Source: Nocardioides iriomotensis
GTDB taxonomy: Bacteria; Actinomycetota; Actinomycetes; Propionibacteriales; Nocardioidaceae
Direction of reading: 5' to 3'
Length of the DNA stretch: 64,000 nt
Assembly (NCBI RefSeq): GCF_004168035.1
Contig: NZ_SDPU01000023.1
Location: forward strand, 186,001 to 250,000
The position numbers and the translations under genes were made by a program. This document shows positions 33,226-41,529 of the stretch, one piece after another. Below the pieces are notes generated by a model, which saw only the letters and a list, made by a program, of their open reading frames with translations, ran no database searches and was not told where the DNA came from. Position 1 is the stretch's first letter, and each line of letters begins with the position of its first letter.

Positions 33226-34579
33226 CGACGCTCGGCACCTCGTTGCCGGCGTCGCGGATGCCCTTCTTCGTGTCCACCTTCAGCAGCAGCCCACCGCCGA
33301 TGACGAAGAACGCGATCAGCGCGAAGATCGCCGGCCGGTAGGAGTCGGTGAGCTGGTAGACGAGGCCGAACACCAGCGTGCCGAACCACGACGTGCCGCG
33401 CTCCATCGCGTGGTAGAAGCTGAAGTACTCCGCCTCGCGACCACGCGGGATCAGCAGGCTGAAGTACGACCGGGCCAGCGCCTGGGTGCCGCCCAGCACG
33501 ATGCCGATGCCGAACGCCAGCGCGAGGAACGGCGCGACCTGGCCCTCGGGCAGGAAGTAGGCCGAGGTCACGATCAGCATCCAGATGCCGAGCCCGACGA
33601 GGATCACCGGGCGGGCGCCGTACCGCTCCGCGGCCTTGCCGAACACCAGCGCGCCGACCATCCCGACGAACTGCACCAGCAGGATCGTCGCGATCAGCAC
33701 CGACTGGCCGAACCCCAGCTCCTCCGCGCCGTACGTCGAGGACGACGCGATGACGGTCTGGATGCCGTCGTTGAAGAACAGGTAGGCGAGCAGGAACGTC
33801 AGCGTGACCGGGTAGTTCCGGATGTCCTTGAGGGTCTGGCCGAGCTGGCCGAACGACTGCTTGAGCGCGTTTCCCGACTCGGGCACCACGTGGGTGGGCG
33901 TGTGGTTGCGCAGCCGGAGGAACGGGATCAGCGTGAAGCCCGCCCACCACAGCGCCGCGGACAGCATGCTGATCCGCACCGCGAACCCCTCGGTCATGCC
34001 GAACGTGTCGTGCAACGTGACCATCGCGAGGTTGACGGTGAGCAGCAGGCCGCCGCCGAGGTAGCCGAACGCCCAGCCCCGCGACGAGACCCGGTCACGC
34101 TCGTCCTCGTTGGCGATCAGGCAGAGGATCGAGTCGTTGATCACCAGGCTGGCGCCGAGGCAGAGGTTCGCGACGAGCACCGCGACCGCGCCGAGCTGCC
34201 AGTTGTCGCCGGTGACGAAGAACAGCAGGGCCGCGAAGGCGGCGCCGACCCAAGCGAAGCCGGCGAGCAGCTCCTTCTTCTTCGCGGTGCGGTCCGCCAG
34301 CGCGCCGAGCGGCGGCAGGACCAGCGCGGACATCAGGGTGGAGAACGTGATGATGTAGGACGGCAGCGCTCCGGGCGCGACGGACAGACCCAGCACGCTG
34401 ATCCGGTTGTCGACCGCGGCCTCGCGGGCGATCGCGATCAGGTACGGCGCGAACAGCACCGTGGTCACGGTGGTGACGTAGGCCGAGTTGGCCCAGTCGT
34501 ACCAGTACCAGGCCCGCTGCTCGCGGCGCCGGGCGATCGGCTCGAGGTCGGCGATCCCCCGGGGTCCGGTGCTGGTCAT
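33218..34579 (-). CDS. MFS transporter, UMF1/Atg22-like
   Basis: 453 residues with about twelve membrane helices. The start REQRAWYWYDWANSAYVTTV is the hallmark of the UMF1 (Atg22-like) branch, whose bacterial members are poorly characterised and may move amino acids or other small metabolites. The DRTAKKKELL loop between helices 2 and 3 is the usual MFS signature. The ATG overlaps the stop of the glycerophosphodiesterase gene (ATGA), so the two form one operon. Perhaps it handles products of that enzyme, but this is inferred only from pairing. Confidence 0.9.
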   Translation of the reverse strand: MTSTGPRGIADLEPIARRREQRAWYWYDWANSAYVTTVTTVLFAPYLIAIAREAAVDNRISVLGLSVAPGALPSYIITFSTLMSALVLPPLGALADRTAKKKELLAGFAWVGAAFAALLFFVTGDNWQLGAVAVLVANLCLGASLVINDSILCLIANEDERDRVSSRGWAFGYLGGGLLLTVNLAMVTLHDTFGMTEGFAVRISMLSAALWWAGFTLIPFLRLRNHTPTHVVPESGNALKQSFGQLGQTLKDIRNYPVTLTFLLAYLFFNDGIQTVIASSSTYGAEELGFGQSVLIATILLVQFVGMVGALVFGKAAERYGARPVILVGLGIWMLIVTSAYFLPEGQVAPFLALAFGIGIVLGGTQALARSYFSLLIPRGREAEYFSFYHAMERGTSWFGTLVFGLVYQLTDSYRPAIFALIAFFVIGGGLLLKVDTKKGIRDAGNEVPSVVS

Positions 34580-35388
34580 GGTGCCTCTCCCATCCACTGA
34601 CCGCGTTGGGTCAGCACGTCGCGGAGCACATCGGTGCGGTCGGTCATGAGCCCGTCGACACCGAGGTCGAGGAGCTGGTGCATCTCGGTCGGGTCGTCCA
34701 CCGTCCAGACGTGGACGGGCCGGCCCAGCGCGTGCGCGCGGGACACGAGCTCCTCGGTGACGACGGTGACGCGGCCCCGGCGGTGCGGCACCTGCAGTGC
34801 GTCGCCGGTGCCGCGCAGCCGGGCGGCCAGCGCGCGCGTCGGGGCGAGGCGGACGCCGGCGGCCGCCCGGGGGCCGCAGACGGTGGCGACGGGCCGGTCG
34901 AGCAGCCTGCGGAACGTCCTGAGCCGCGCGTCGGAGAACGACGCGACACACACGCGGTCGTGGGCCTCGGCCCGGCGGACAAGGTCGGCGAGGGGCCCGA
35001 CCGCTGCGGGTGACTTGAGGTCCACGTTGAAGCGGGCGTCGGGGAACTCCTCGAGCAGCGAGGCGAACGTCGGGATCTCCTCGCGGCCGCCGATGCGCGC
35101 CGCGCGGACGTCGACGTACGACATCTTCCCGACGCTGCCCGTCACGCCGGTCACCCGGTCGAGCACGTGGTCGTGGAAGGCCAGCAGGACGCCGTCGCGG
35201 GTCGCGTGCACGTCGGTCTCGAGGTAGCGGTAGCCGAGGGCGACGGCGTGCGCGAACGCCGCAAGGCTGTTCTCCAGCCCCTCGATGTCCGGGTGGAACG
35301 CCCCACCGCGGTGCGCGAACGCCAGGACCGCCCCGGGCTGGTCGAGGCCGGCGTCGAGGTACGCGAAGCCCGTGCGGGGTCGTGTCAC
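34576..35388 (-). CDS. Glycerophosphodiester phosphodiesterase
   Basis: 270 residues with the GDPD TIM barrel. AFAHRGG, LENSLAAFAHAVALGYRYLE, TDVHATRDGVLLAFHDHVLD carry the catalytic histidines and metal-binding acids; late strands VHVWTVDDPTEMHQLL and GVDGLMTDR are also typical. It hydrolyses deacylated phospholipids such as glycerophosphocholine to glycerol-3-phosphate and alcohol. No signal peptide, so it is cytoplasmic. I chose GTG 35388 because GATACT lies six bases upstream; GTG 35409 would add seven residues. Coupled to a UMF1-type transporter. Confidence 0.92.
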   Translation of the reverse strand: MTRPRTGFAYLDAGLDQPGAVLAFAHRGGAFHPDIEGLENSLAAFAHAVALGYRYLETDVHATRDGVLLAFHDHVLDRVTGVTGSVGKMSYVDVRAARIGGREEIPTFASLLEEFPDARFNVDLKSPAAVGPLADLVRRAEAHDRVCVASFSDARLRTFRRLLDRPVATVCGPRAAAGVRLAPTRALAARLRGTGDALQVPHRRGRVTVVTEELVSRAHALGRPVHVWTVDDPTEMHQLLDLGVDGLMTDRTDVLRDVLTQRGQWMGEAP

Positions 35389-35497
35389 CCAGGCAGTATC
35401 GACGTTCACACGGCGATGGTGACGGAGAATCGCGGGTGCCGCATGAGCGGTGCTACTCAGGTCCGCGCGGCGACGGGACCGGCCTGGCCGGGCTGAG

Positions 35498-35503
35498 TAT
35501 CGT
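35498..35503 (+). promoter_or_regulatory. Putative -10 element of the zf-TFIIB-like gene
   Basis: TATCGT seven bases before ATG 35511; no Shine-Dalgarno sequence. Confidence 0.45.
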
Positions 35504-35510
35504 CGGGTGC

Positions 35511-35789
35511 ATGACCGAGGCGACCGACGCGATGACCTGCCCGAAGTGCCACGCCGAGCTGGCCAGCCGCTCCGTCGGGGACGTGACCGTCCACCAGTGC
35601 CCGCGGTGCTCGGGCATCTTCCTCGAGCGCGCGGACCTGTGGAACCTCGTCGACGCCGAGAACGACTGGCACGCCTCGCGCGACGCCGGCCCCGTGACGC
35701 AGCCGCTGCCGCGGATCACCGCCGACATGATCGCCCCGCCGCCCTCCGCCCCGAAGGCCCGGTCGTACGTCGAGTCGCTGTTCCTCTGA
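35511..35789 (+). CDS. TFIIB-type zinc-ribbon protein
   Basis: 92 residues. A zinc ribbon forms the first half: MTCPKCHAELASRSVGDVTV then HQCPRCSGIFLERADLWNLV (CxxC...CxxC). The segment matches the zf-TFIIB family of small bacterial proteins, whose role is unknown; nucleic-acid or protein binding is likely. The rest is a short linker and a hydrophobic end, SYVESLFL. Initiation is probably leaderless. It is convergent with the HTH-MurA gene, six bases apart. Confidence 0.85.
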   Translation: MTEATDAMTCPKCHAELASRSVGDVTVHQCPRCSGIFLERADLWNLVDAENDWHASRDAGPVTQPLPRITADMIAPPPSAPKARSYVESLFL

Positions 35790-35795
35790 CCGGGC

Positions 35796-37322
35796 TCAGA
35801 TGTCGCGGAACGTCTCGATGCTCGCGCCGAGGCTGTTCAGCCGCTCGGCGAGGTCCTCGTAGCCGCGGTTGATGACGTAGACCGAGCGCAGCACGGAGGT
35901 GCCCTTCGACGCCAGCATCGCCAGCAGGATCACCACGGCCGGGCGCAGCGCCGGCGGGCAGACGATCTCGGCGCCGGACCAGTGCGTCGGGCCCTCGATC
36001 ATCACCCGGTGCGGGTCGAGCAGCTTGACCGCGGCGCCGAGCTTGGTGAGCTCGGTGAGGTAGATCGCGCGGTTCTCGTAGACCCAGTCGTGCAGCAGGG
36101 TCTGGCCCTGCGCGACCGCGGCGATCACCGCGAAGAACGGCAGGTTGTCGATGTTGAGGCCGGGGAACGGCATCGGGTGGATCTTGTCGATGGGGGAGTG
36201 CAGCGCGGAGACCTTGGTGGTGATGTCGACCAGGCGGGTCTGGCCGTTGGCGGCGACGTACTCCTCGCTCCGCTCGTAGACGAACCCCATCTCCTCCAGC
36301 AGCGCGAGCTCGATCTCGAGGAACTCGATCGGCACCCGACGGATGGTGATCTCGGACTGGGTGACGATCGCGGCGGCCAGCAGCGACATCGCCTCGATCG
36401 GGTCCTCCGACGGGGCGTAGTCGACGTCGACGTCGATCTCGGTGCGGCCGTGCACGGTCAGCGTGGTGGTGCCGATGCCGTCGATGCGCACGCCGAGCTT
36501 CTCCAGGAAGAAGCACAGGTCCTGGACCATGTAGTTGGGGCTCGCGTTGCGGATCACGGTCACGCCCGGTTCGAGGGCGGCGGCGAGCAGGGCGTTCTCG
36601 GTGACGGTGTCGCCGCGCTCGGTGAGCACGATCGGTCGGGTCGGGGCGACGCTTCGGCTGACCGTGGCGTGGTAGCTGCCCTCGGTCGCCTTGACCTCCA
36701 GCCCGAACGGCCGCAGCGCGGCCATGTGCGGCTCGACCGTGCGGGTGCCGAGGTCGCAGCCGCCGGCGTACGGCAGCTCGAACGCGTCGCGACGGTGCAT
36801 CAGCGGGCCGAGGAACATGATGATCGAGCGGGTACGGCGGGCCGCGGCCACGTCGATCGCGGCGAGGTCGAACTCGGCCGGCGGGACCAGCTCCAGGTCG
36901 TTGTCCGCGTTGAGCCACGTGCACTGGACGCCGATGCTGGTGAGCACCTCGAGGAGCCGGTTGACCTCCTCGATCCGGGCCACCTTGCGCAGGGTGGTGC
37001 GGCCCTTGTTGAGCAGGGAGGCGGCGAGCAGGGCGACGCCGGCGTTCTTCGACGACTTCACGTCGATCGAGCCGGACAGGGTCGTCGGTCCGGTCACGCG
37101 CAGGTGCGTCGGACCGACGGTGCCGAGGGAGACCAGCTCGGAGTCGAGCGCCTCGCCGATCCGGGCGATCATCTCCAGGGAGAGGTTCTGGTGGCCCTTC
37201 TCGATGCGGTTGACGGCACTCTGGCTGGTGCTCAGCACGTCGGCGAGCTGGGTCTGGGTCCACCCGCGGTGCTTGCGGGCGTCGCGGATGAGGTTGCCGA
37301 TCCGAGAGAGGTAGTCCGTCAT
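35796..37322 (-). CDS. XRE helix-turn-helix / MurA-type enolpyruvyltransferase fusion
   Basis: 508 residues. Residues 7-62 are an XRE-type DNA-binding domain (RKHRGWTQTQLADVLSTSQS); residues about 70-508 are an EPSP-synthase-family UDP-GlcNAc 1-carboxyvinyltransferase. MurA residues appear intact: SSKNAG (Lys92, Asn93), the catalytic cysteine in YAGGCDLGTRTVEPH (Cys189) and VINRGYEDLAERLNSLGA. MurA makes the first committed peptidoglycan precursor. The fusion suggests a substrate-sensing regulator or moonlighting enzyme; a housekeeping murA is presumably elsewhere. An inverted repeat overlaps its promoter, hinting at autoregulation. Confidence 0.92.
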   Translation of the reverse strand: MTDYLSRIGNLIRDARKHRGWTQTQLADVLSTSQSAVNRIEKGHQNLSLEMIARIGEALDSELVSLGTVGPTHLRVTGPTTLSGSIDVKSSKNAGVALLAASLLNKGRTTLRKVARIEEVNRLLEVLTSIGVQCTWLNADNDLELVPPAEFDLAAIDVAAARRTRSIIMFLGPLMHRRDAFELPYAGGCDLGTRTVEPHMAALRPFGLEVKATEGSYHATVSRSVAPTRPIVLTERGDTVTENALLAAALEPGVTVIRNASPNYMVQDLCFFLEKLGVRIDGIGTTTLTVHGRTEIDVDVDYAPSEDPIEAMSLLAAAIVTQSEITIRRVPIEFLEIELALLEEMGFVYERSEEYVAANGQTRLVDITTKVSALHSPIDKIHPMPFPGLNIDNLPFFAVIAAVAQGQTLLHDWVYENRAIYLTELTKLGAAVKLLDPHRVMIEGPTHWSGAEIVCPPALRPAVVILLAMLASKGTSVLRSVYVINRGYEDLAERLNSLGASIETFRDI

Positions 37323-37329
37323 AGCCGCG

Positions 37330-37357
37330 ACGATATCTCAGATATGAGATAGGTCAA
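37330..37357 (-). promoter_or_regulatory. Promoter and inverted-repeat operator of the HTH-MurA gene
   Basis: Minus strand: TTGACC (37357-37352), 16 bases, TATCGT (37335-37330), then seven bases to the ATG, so a leaderless transcript. Between and over these lies TATCTCA-N4-TGAGATA (37334-37351), a perfect inverted repeat of 7-base arms, notably AT-rich for this genome. Probably bound by the gene's own helix-turn-helix domain. Confidence 0.65.
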
Positions 37358-37384
37358 CGCAGGCGCGGCGGGACCTTCGTCACG

Positions 37385-37819
37385 CTAGCCCGAGCCGGGG
37401 GAGAGGAGCCGGCGCACCGCGCTGTGGGCACCGATGCCGAGCCCGCCCCCGAGCACGGCCGGCACCAGGCACAGGGGCAGGAGCAGGGCCGCGAACCCGC
37501 CGGCGTTGACGATCCCGGCGAGGTCGAGCGATGCGTCCGGCGTGGGGGCGAACGTCGCCACCACCAGCGCCGCGACCACGACGCTGCCGAACCAGCGGGT
37601 GGCGATGGCGAGCAGCCCGTCGGCACCGCCCGGTCGCCCGGCGAGCACGCCGTCGACCACGCCCCACGCCAGCGACAGCAGCCCGACGAGGGGGACCAGC
37701 ACGTACAGGCCGCCGGCGTCGTCGCTGCGAGGGCCCGCGAACTGCCACGCCACAAGGAGCCACGCACCCGCCACGACCAGGCCGCGCACGACGACGTACA
37801 GCGCGGACCGGACCCCCAT
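37385..37819 (-). CDS. Four-helix membrane protein of unknown function
   Basis: 144 residues with about four hydrophobic segments: ALYVVVRGLVVAGAWLLVAW, LYVLVPLVGLLSLAWGVVDG, FGSVVVAALVVATFA and FAALLLPLCLVPAVLGGGLG. Short basic loops and tail. No family recognised. I chose the ATG at 37819; a GTG two codons upstream is equally possible. It lies between the HTH-MurA gene and a divergent dehydrogenase and has no obvious partner. Confidence 0.7.
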   Translation of the reverse strand: MGVRSALYVVVRGLVVAGAWLLVAWQFAGPRSDDAGGLYVLVPLVGLLSLAWGVVDGVLAGRPGGADGLLAIATRWFGSVVVAALVVATFAPTPDASLDLAGIVNAGGFAALLLPLCLVPAVLGGGLGIGAHSAVRRLLSPGSG

Positions 37820-37867
37820 GGGCACCAGTGTGCCGCGTGCTCACCGCCCGGTGGCAGGATCGGCGCC

Positions 37868-38884
37868 ATGCGCGCAACGACGATCCACGCTCCCGGCGAC
37901 ATCCGTCTCGAGGAGCGCCCCGCACCGACGATCACCGCGCCGCACCAGGCCGTGGTGAAGGTCCTGGCCGGATGCATCTGCGGCTCCGACCTGTGGCCCT
38001 ACCGCGGCGAGAACCCGATCGACGCCGGCGCGACGATCGGCCACGAGTGCGTCGGCGTTATCGAGGAGGTCGGCGCCGACGTGCGGTCCTTCCGGCCCGG
38101 TGACTTCGTGATCGTGCCGTTCGTGCACTGCGACAACACTTGCCCGCACTGCGCGGCCGGGATGACGTCGGCCTGCCGGCACCAGGGGTTCACCAGCAGC
38201 GGCCAGGCGGAGTACTCCCTGGTGCACCAGGCTGACGGCTCGCTGGTGAAGACCGACGGGATGCCCGACGACTCGCTGATCCCGTCGCTGCTGACGCTCT
38301 CCGACGTGATGGCCACCGGCTGGCACGCGGCCGTCGCGGCCGGAGTCACGGAGGGCTCCACCGCGGTCGTCGTCGGGGACGGCGCCGTCGGGCTGTGCGG
38401 TGTCCTCGCCGCCGTCGAGCTCGGGGCCGAGCGCGTCGTCGCGATGTCGCGGCACGAGCCGCGGCAGAAGATCGCCGAGCAGTTCGGCGCCACGCACATC
38501 GTCGCCGAGCGCGGCGAGGAGGGGGAGCAGGCCGTCCTCGACCTGACCGACGGCGTCGGCGCCGACGCCGTGCTCGAGTGCGTCGGCAACGACCCGGCGA
38601 TCCAGACGGCGTTCAAGGTCGCCCGGCCCGGCTCGACGGTCGGCTTCGTCGGCGTGCCGCACGGCATCGAGCTGCCGGTCCGGCGGATGTTCGGCAAGAA
38701 CATCGGCCTCGCCGGCGGGATGGCCCCGGTGCGCACGTACCTCCCGGACCTGCTCGACCGGGTGCTGTCCGGCCGCATCGACCCGGGGCTGGTCTTCGAC
38801 CTGACCCTGCCGCTGGACGAGGTCGCCGACGGCTACCGCGCCATGGACGAGCGTCGCGCGATCAAGGTGCTGCTGCGGCCCTGA
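37868..38884 (+). CDS. Zinc-dependent alcohol dehydrogenase (MDR family)
   Basis: 338 residues. Catalytic zinc ligands appear in CICGSD and GHECVGVIEEVG; the structural zinc site is the cysteine cluster CDNTCPHCAAGMTSAC. The Rossmann part has VVVGDGAVGLCGVLAAVELG. The protein should oxidise an alcohol or polyol, or reduce an aldehyde, with NAD(P); the substrate is unknown. A hexamer CAGGAT lies seven bases before the ATG, perhaps a weak -10. It stands alone between a membrane-protein gene and a pyridoxamine-oxidase-like gene. Confidence 0.92.
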   Translation: MRATTIHAPGDIRLEERPAPTITAPHQAVVKVLAGCICGSDLWPYRGENPIDAGATIGHECVGVIEEVGADVRSFRPGDFVIVPFVHCDNTCPHCAAGMTSACRHQGFTSSGQAEYSLVHQADGSLVKTDGMPDDSLIPSLLTLSDVMATGWHAAVAAGVTEGSTAVVVGDGAVGLCGVLAAVELGAERVVAMSRHEPRQKIAEQFGATHIVAERGEEGEQAVLDLTDGVGADAVLECVGNDPAIQTAFKVARPGSTVGFVGVPHGIELPVRRMFGKNIGLAGGMAPVRTYLPDLLDRVLSGRIDPGLVFDLTLPLDEVADGYRAMDERRAIKVLLRP

Positions 38885-38923
38885 GCCGCAAGGAAGGTCA
38901 AGCCGTCCGGCGGCGTACCGGCG

Positions 38924-38929
38924 TAGCGT
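38924..38929 (+). promoter_or_regulatory. Putative -10 element of the PPOX-family gene
   Basis: TAGCGT seven bases before ATG 38937; no Shine-Dalgarno sequence. Confidence 0.45.
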
Positions 38930-38936
38930 CGCGCCC

Positions 38937-39461
38937 ATGAGGGAGACGCCCGACGAGATCACCCGGCTGCAGGACCTGCTCGACCGCTCGCACGCGCAGG
39001 CGACCGAGCACCTCCGCGCGATCATCCACGGCGACCGGGTGCTCAGGGCCGACGACCTCGTCGCCCTGCTCACCGGCATGCGGGTGCTGTCGCTGGCCAC
39101 CGTGACCGCCGAGGGGCACCCGCGGGTCAGCGCCGTCGACGGCCACTTCCTGCACGCCACCTGGTCGTTCAGCACCAGCGGCACCGCGGCCAAGGCCCGG
39201 CACATGAAGGCACGGCCGGACGTCAGCGTCGCGCACGTCGACAACGAGAAGCTGGCCGTGTTCAGCCACGGACGCGTCGAGCCGCTGGCCGAGGACGACC
39301 CGGAGTGGGACGAGACGCTGGCGTACTGGACCGGCCACTACGGCAGCTCGCCGCTGTCGTGGGGCGACGAGATCGTGCTGTACCGCTACATGCCGCACTG
39401 GATGGTCGGCTACGCCTGGAAGCGCGCGGAGCTGATGGCCGAGCGGGGCCTCGACCGGTGA
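38937..39461 (+). CDS. Pyridoxamine 5'-phosphate oxidase-family protein
   Basis: 174 residues, split-barrel flavin-binding family. After about 45 helical residues come VLSLATVTAEGHPRVSAVDG and KARHMKARPDVSVAHV, typical of FMN- or F420-binding PPOX-like proteins. Such proteins reduce or oxidise small substrates with F420 or FMN, or bind heme; the cofactor cannot be decided. Leaderless start likely. The TGA overlaps the GTG of the next gene (GTGA), so the two are coupled. Confidence 0.85.
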   Translation: MRETPDEITRLQDLLDRSHAQATEHLRAIIHGDRVLRADDLVALLTGMRVLSLATVTAEGHPRVSAVDGHFLHATWSFSTSGTAAKARHMKARPDVSVAHVDNEKLAVFSHGRVEPLAEDDPEWDETLAYWTGHYGSSPLSWGDEIVLYRYMPHWMVGYAWKRAELMAERGLDR

Positions 39462-39868
39462 CCACCTGGGACGAGCTGGAGCAGGTGGTGCTGGCCTGGC
39501 CGGAGACGACGAGCACGCCGTCGTACGGCGGCTTCCCCGCGCTGCGCGTCAACAAGAAGCTCTTCGCCCGGCTGCGCGGCGAGATGGCCGACGACGTCGA
39601 CGACCTCACCGGGGCGCCGTACGGCGAGGTGCTGATGGTCGGCGTCGGCGACCTGGGCGAGAAGGCGGCGCTGCTCGCCGACGACCCCGAGCAGTTCTTC
39701 ACCGTGCCGCACTACGACGGCTACCCGGGCGTGCTGGTGCGCCTGGCCCGCGCCGACGACGCCGTCGTGCGAGAGCTGCTGCTCGACAGCTGGTGGCGCA
39801 CGGCGCCCAAGCGCGCGCAGAAGGCCTACGAGGAGCAGTTCGGACCGCTGCCGTCGCCACCCGGCTAG
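39458..39868 (+). CDS. MmcQ/YjbR-family protein
   Basis: 136 residues of the YjbR (CyaY-like fold) family. TWDELEQVVLAWPETTSTPS, then FPALRVNKKLFARLRG and AEDPEQFF-like LADDPEQFFTVPHYDGYPGV are characteristic. Members may bind DNA; no enzyme activity is established. GTG start within the stop of the PPOX-like gene. Its TAG stop is also the start of the TAGGGT hexamer that appears to serve as the -10 of the next gene. Confidence 0.86.
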   Translation: MTTWDELEQVVLAWPETTSTPSYGGFPALRVNKKLFARLRGEMADDVDDLTGAPYGEVLMVGVGDLGEKAALLADDPEQFFTVPHYDGYPGVLVRLARADDAVVRELLLDSWWRTAPKRAQKAYEEQFGPLPSPPG

Positions 39869-39871
39869 GGT
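39866..39871 (+). promoter_or_regulatory. Putative -10 element overlapping a stop codon
   Basis: TAGGGT, whose TAG is the stop codon of the YjbR-like gene; six bases later comes the ATG at 39878. No Shine-Dalgarno sequence. Confidence 0.5.
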
Positions 39872-39877
39872 CGCCGG

Positions 39878-40510
39878 ATGGTGGTGCGTGCGGTGGTGAT
39901 GGACCTGGGCGACGTGCTCGAACGCGTGGGAGACGACGCCTGGCCGACCCGGTGGGCCGAGCGCTGGGCCGGCGAGGCCGGGCTCGACCTCGACGGGCTG
40001 GACACCGCGCTGGCCAGGCACGAGCCCGTCGGCGACCTGGTCACGGGCGCGGCGTCGGAGGCCGACTTCCGAACGGCGTACGCCGCCGCGCTCGGGCTGA
40101 GCGACGAGCAGGCGGCCGCGATGATGGCGGAGATGTGGGACGGCTACTGCGGCGAGCTCGACGTGCCGCTGCACGAGTTCTGGCTCTCGCTGCGCGAACG
40201 CGGCGTCCGCCTCGGGATCTTGTCGAACTCCATGGACGGGGCTCGTCGCGAGGAAGGCCGCCGCTACGGCTTCCCGGACCAGGTCGACGTGCTCGTGTAC
40301 TCGCACGAGGTCGGCCTGGCCAAGCCCGACCCGGCCATCTACGCGCTCACCACGGAGCGGCTCGGCGTCCGGCCGGACGAGGTCGCCTTCCTCGACGACA
40401 GTGCCACCAACGTCGCCGCCGCGCAGACCCACGGGTGGCACGCGATGGTGCACGACAACACGCACCAGTCGATCGCGTGGCTGCGCGAGCTGCTGGACGG
40501 GGAGGCCTGA
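39878..40510 (+). CDS. HAD-superfamily hydrolase
   Basis: 210 residues. HAD motifs: MDLGDVLERV (I, nucleophile aspartate), ILSNSMDGAR (II), the lysine in GLAKPDPAIYALTTERL (III) and VAFLDDSATNV (IV). An alpha-helical cap of about 70 residues follows motif I. HAD proteins of this shape dephosphorylate sugar or nucleotide phosphates or dehalogenate haloacids; the substrate is unknown. Leaderless initiation is inferred. The following 333 bases are non-coding. Confidence 0.88.
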   Translation: MVVRAVVMDLGDVLERVGDDAWPTRWAERWAGEAGLDLDGLDTALARHEPVGDLVTGAASEADFRTAYAAALGLSDEQAAAMMAEMWDGYCGELDVPLHEFWLSLRERGVRLGILSNSMDGARREEGRRYGFPDQVDVLVYSHEVGLAKPDPAIYALTTERLGVRPDEVAFLDDSATNVAAAQTHGWHAMVHDNTHQSIAWLRELLDGEA

Positions 40511-40843
40511 GTTATGTCAACCCCGCCGGAGTGTGGTCACTGAGGACGGAGAGAGCGGCAGTCGGCCCGAGGTCCGGGCCCTGCGCGCGTGACTGGTGGC
40601 CTCCGGTGCTGGCGTCGGCTGGCGCTCGTCGGGCGACGTCGTCAAAGCGTCGGTGCTGTCGTGGGAACGCCGCAGGGAGGATGCCGGCAGGTGCAGGGAG
40701 CATCGGCGGAGGTTTCGAGGGGCTCAGGGCAGCCCCTTCTCCGGAGTCGCCGCCTCCTGCGTAGTTCGCCGATAAGCGACATTATGTCAACTACCGTGGA
40801 TTCCGGAACGGACCGCCCTGGGCCGCCCTCCCCGCTGTCCCTG
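40511..40843. other. Non-coding block bounded by TTATGTCAAC direct repeats
   Basis: 333 bases without a supportable gene on either strand. TTATGTCAAC occurs at 40512-40521 and 40782-40791 in the same orientation, enclosing about 260 bases. The second copy is part of GATAAGCGACATTATGTCAA, which resembles the ends left by some site-specific integrating elements, but no integrase or terminal inverted repeat is visible. It may be the scar of a lost element, or regulatory. Confidence 0.4.
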
Positions 40844-41527
40844 CTATCCGTTGAGCAGGTCGGCCGCTGCTTCGCGCACCCGGTCGAGACTGCCGAGCTG
40901 CTCGTCGAGCACCTGGGCGGCGACGCCACGGCCTTCGCGGACGAGTGCCAGCAGCACGTGCGCCGGCGCGACCTCGTCGCTGCCCAGGTGCCGGGCCTCG
41001 CGGACGGCGATCTGCATGACCTTCAGCGCCCGGGCCGTGAGCCCGGGCGTCCGGGTGACGTCCAGGGCTCCCTCGCCGACGATCTCCAGCGCGGCGTCCA
41101 TCGCGGCGTCGGCGGTGAGGCCGACCGCCGCGGCGACGCGTCCCGGCGGCAGCGCCAGCACGCCCACGAGCAGGTGCTCGGTGCCGACGTAGTGGTGCCG
41201 GTGCGCGCGCGCCCGCTCCTGGGCGATCCGCACGGCCGTCCGGACGTCGGCGTCGTACCCCTCCAGGTCACCCTGGTCGGGTTCGTCGGCGCGCGACTGA
41301 GCGCGCTGCTGGGCGGCCTGCTTGCTCACCCCCATCGCCGCGCCGATCTCCGACCACGACGCCCCCTCGGCGCGAGCCCTCTCCACGAAGTGCCCCACCA
41401 GGTCGTCGGCGGCCTCGGTCAGCTCCCGCGAGCCGAGCACCGCCAGGGACAGCAACCGCAGCGCGCTCCCCTGTGGCGCCGACGTCTCGACCTGCGCGAC
41501 GAGCTCTTCGAGCGACACGTTGACCAT
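40844..41527 (-). CDS. Clp N-domain protein with N-terminal helix-turn-helix segment
   Basis: 227 residues. Residues about 25-75 look like a helix-turn-helix (VERARAEGASWSEIGAAMGV then SKQAAQQRAQ); residues about 88-225 hold two Clp N-terminal repeats (ARAHRHHYVGTEHLLVGVLA and ARHLGSDEVAPAHVLLALVR) as in ClpC/ClpA, with no ATPase domain. Probably a regulator that senses protein quality or binds Clp adaptors. Two GTCAAG/TTGACG inverted repeats in the upstream region suggest autoregulation. CATCCT six bases before the ATG suggests a leaderless start. Confidence 0.85.
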   Translation of the reverse strand: MVNVSLEELVAQVETSAPQGSALRLLSLAVLGSRELTEAADDLVGHFVERARAEGASWSEIGAAMGVSKQAAQQRAQSRADEPDQGDLEGYDADVRTAVRIAQERARAHRHHYVGTEHLLVGVLALPPGRVAAAVGLTADAAMDAALEIVGEGALDVTRTPGLTARALKVMQIAVREARHLGSDEVAPAHVLLALVREGRGVAAQVLDEQLGSLDRVREAAADLLNG

Positions 41528-41529
41528 GT

